Positions 43,165 through 43,285 of a stretch of DNA of 43,285 nt are shown here, piece after piece. This stretch comes from Actinospica acidithermotolerans (GTDB lineage Bacteria; Actinomycetota; Actinomycetes; Streptomycetales; Catenulisporaceae). The DNA lies in assembly GCF_018139625.1 (NCBI RefSeq), contig NZ_JAGSOH010000061.1, forward strand, positions 1 through 43,285, in the 5' to 3' direction. The first letter of the stretch is position 1, and each line of letters opens with the position of its first letter. Under the pieces are notes generated by a model. The model was not told where the DNA came from. It ran no database searches and was given only the letters and a program-made list of their open reading frames with translations. The translations under genes were made by a program, and so were the position numbers.

Positions 43165-43285
43165 CTGTACTGCCCCGTGAGGTTGGGGACGCGGCTGGCG
43201 GGTGGTTTGCCTCCGAGTGCGGTGTGTGCGCGATGGTGATTGTAGGTGTGGAGCCATCCGGCCAGTGCGTCCCGGCGCTGTTGTT
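43161..43285 (-). CDS. C-terminal part of an IS481-type transposase
   Basis: On the minus strand the frame reads RRDALAGWLHTYNHHRAH, then ALGGKPPASRV and a closing NLTGQYS before TAG at 43163-43161. The YNxHRxHxALGGxPPxxRV pattern is that of IS481-family (DDE) transposases. Only about 40 residues are inside the window, so integrity cannot be judged. The terminal inverted repeat should lie near 43160-43190, but it cannot be set without the other end. Confidence 0.85.
   Translation of the reverse strand, partial: QQRRDALAGWLHTYNHHRAHTALGGKPPASRVPNLTGQYS

Larger units (their letters stand above)
40839..43285. mobile_element. Left end of an integrated serine-integrase element (runs off the window)
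   Basis: Features are a truncated host gene, an integrase gene directly inside the junction, lower third-position GC than the surrounding genes, small phage-like cargo genes and a nested IS. This could be a prophage, an integrative plasmid or a small genomic island; the rest is outside the window. Confidence 0.75.

Overview
The window is very GC-rich chromosomal DNA. Coding third positions are almost all G or C, GTG starts are common, and many genes have a TANNNT -10 hexamer 6-7 bases before the start codon with no Shine-Dalgarno. Gene content points to an actinobacterium: inositol-3-phosphate synthase with a PadR neighbour, an LppU/SCO3897-type protein, the proteasome activator Bpa with its GQYL tail, stand-alone RsbW-like ATPases, and a bkd-type dehydrogenase. 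Genus cannot be fixed from sequence alone; a Streptomyces relative or Catenulisporales-like organism would fit.

Layout. 1-3020: start of a probable penicillin-binding protein, padR with a perfect operator palindrome, ino1, a small membrane-anchored protein, and tRNA-Ser(TGA) with a terminator. 3021-10466: a decayed copy of the tRNA 3' end, a membrane protein with an S/T-rich stalk, microsatellites, a YbjQ-family protein, a glycerophosphodiesterase, an RsbW-like ATPase, a SEC-C protein, TetR, a secreted protein, a GT2 glycosyltransferase and a rhodanese. 10526-17924: serS, a phosphotransferase, bpa, a quinone oxidoreductase, mobA with a DUF6457-like partner, a second RsbW-like ATPase, a SCO1-like lipoprotein and pheA. 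18106-26062: an alpha/beta-hydrolase-like protein lacking its nucleophile serine, a J-domain coiled-coil protein, a lone TfoX C-terminal domain, a zinc-ribbon peptidoglycan-binding protein, a fructosamine kinase, a holin-like membrane protein, MarR with a histone-H1-like tail, a small membrane protein, and thiC behind a TPP riboswitch.

26470-27924 holds the most novel-looking unit. A TrmB/LuxR-type regulator is divergent from a 56-codon secreted peptide gene (not previously delimited by length-based ORF calling) that ends in a short Cys-x-x-Cys sequence. The intergenic region carries an inverted repeat and direct repeats. This looks like a peptide-signal/regulator pair. Downstream come a GH63-type glucosidase, a single-chain DUF262-DUF1524 nuclease (GmrSD/SspE-like, probable phage defence), a metallophosphoesterase, a NERD-domain membrane protein, and an aminotransferase followed by E1alpha-E1beta-E2 of a branched-chain 2-oxoacid dehydrogenase (no E3). 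A DinB protein and a nitrilase-family amidohydrolase diverge from a 17-bp gap.

From about 40839 to the window end lies the left end of an integrated element. A large serine integrase gene sits directly beside a host gene (thioredoxin/NHL-repeat type) cut after codon 39. Two small cargo genes and the 3' end of an IS481-type transposase follow. The rest of the element is outside the window.
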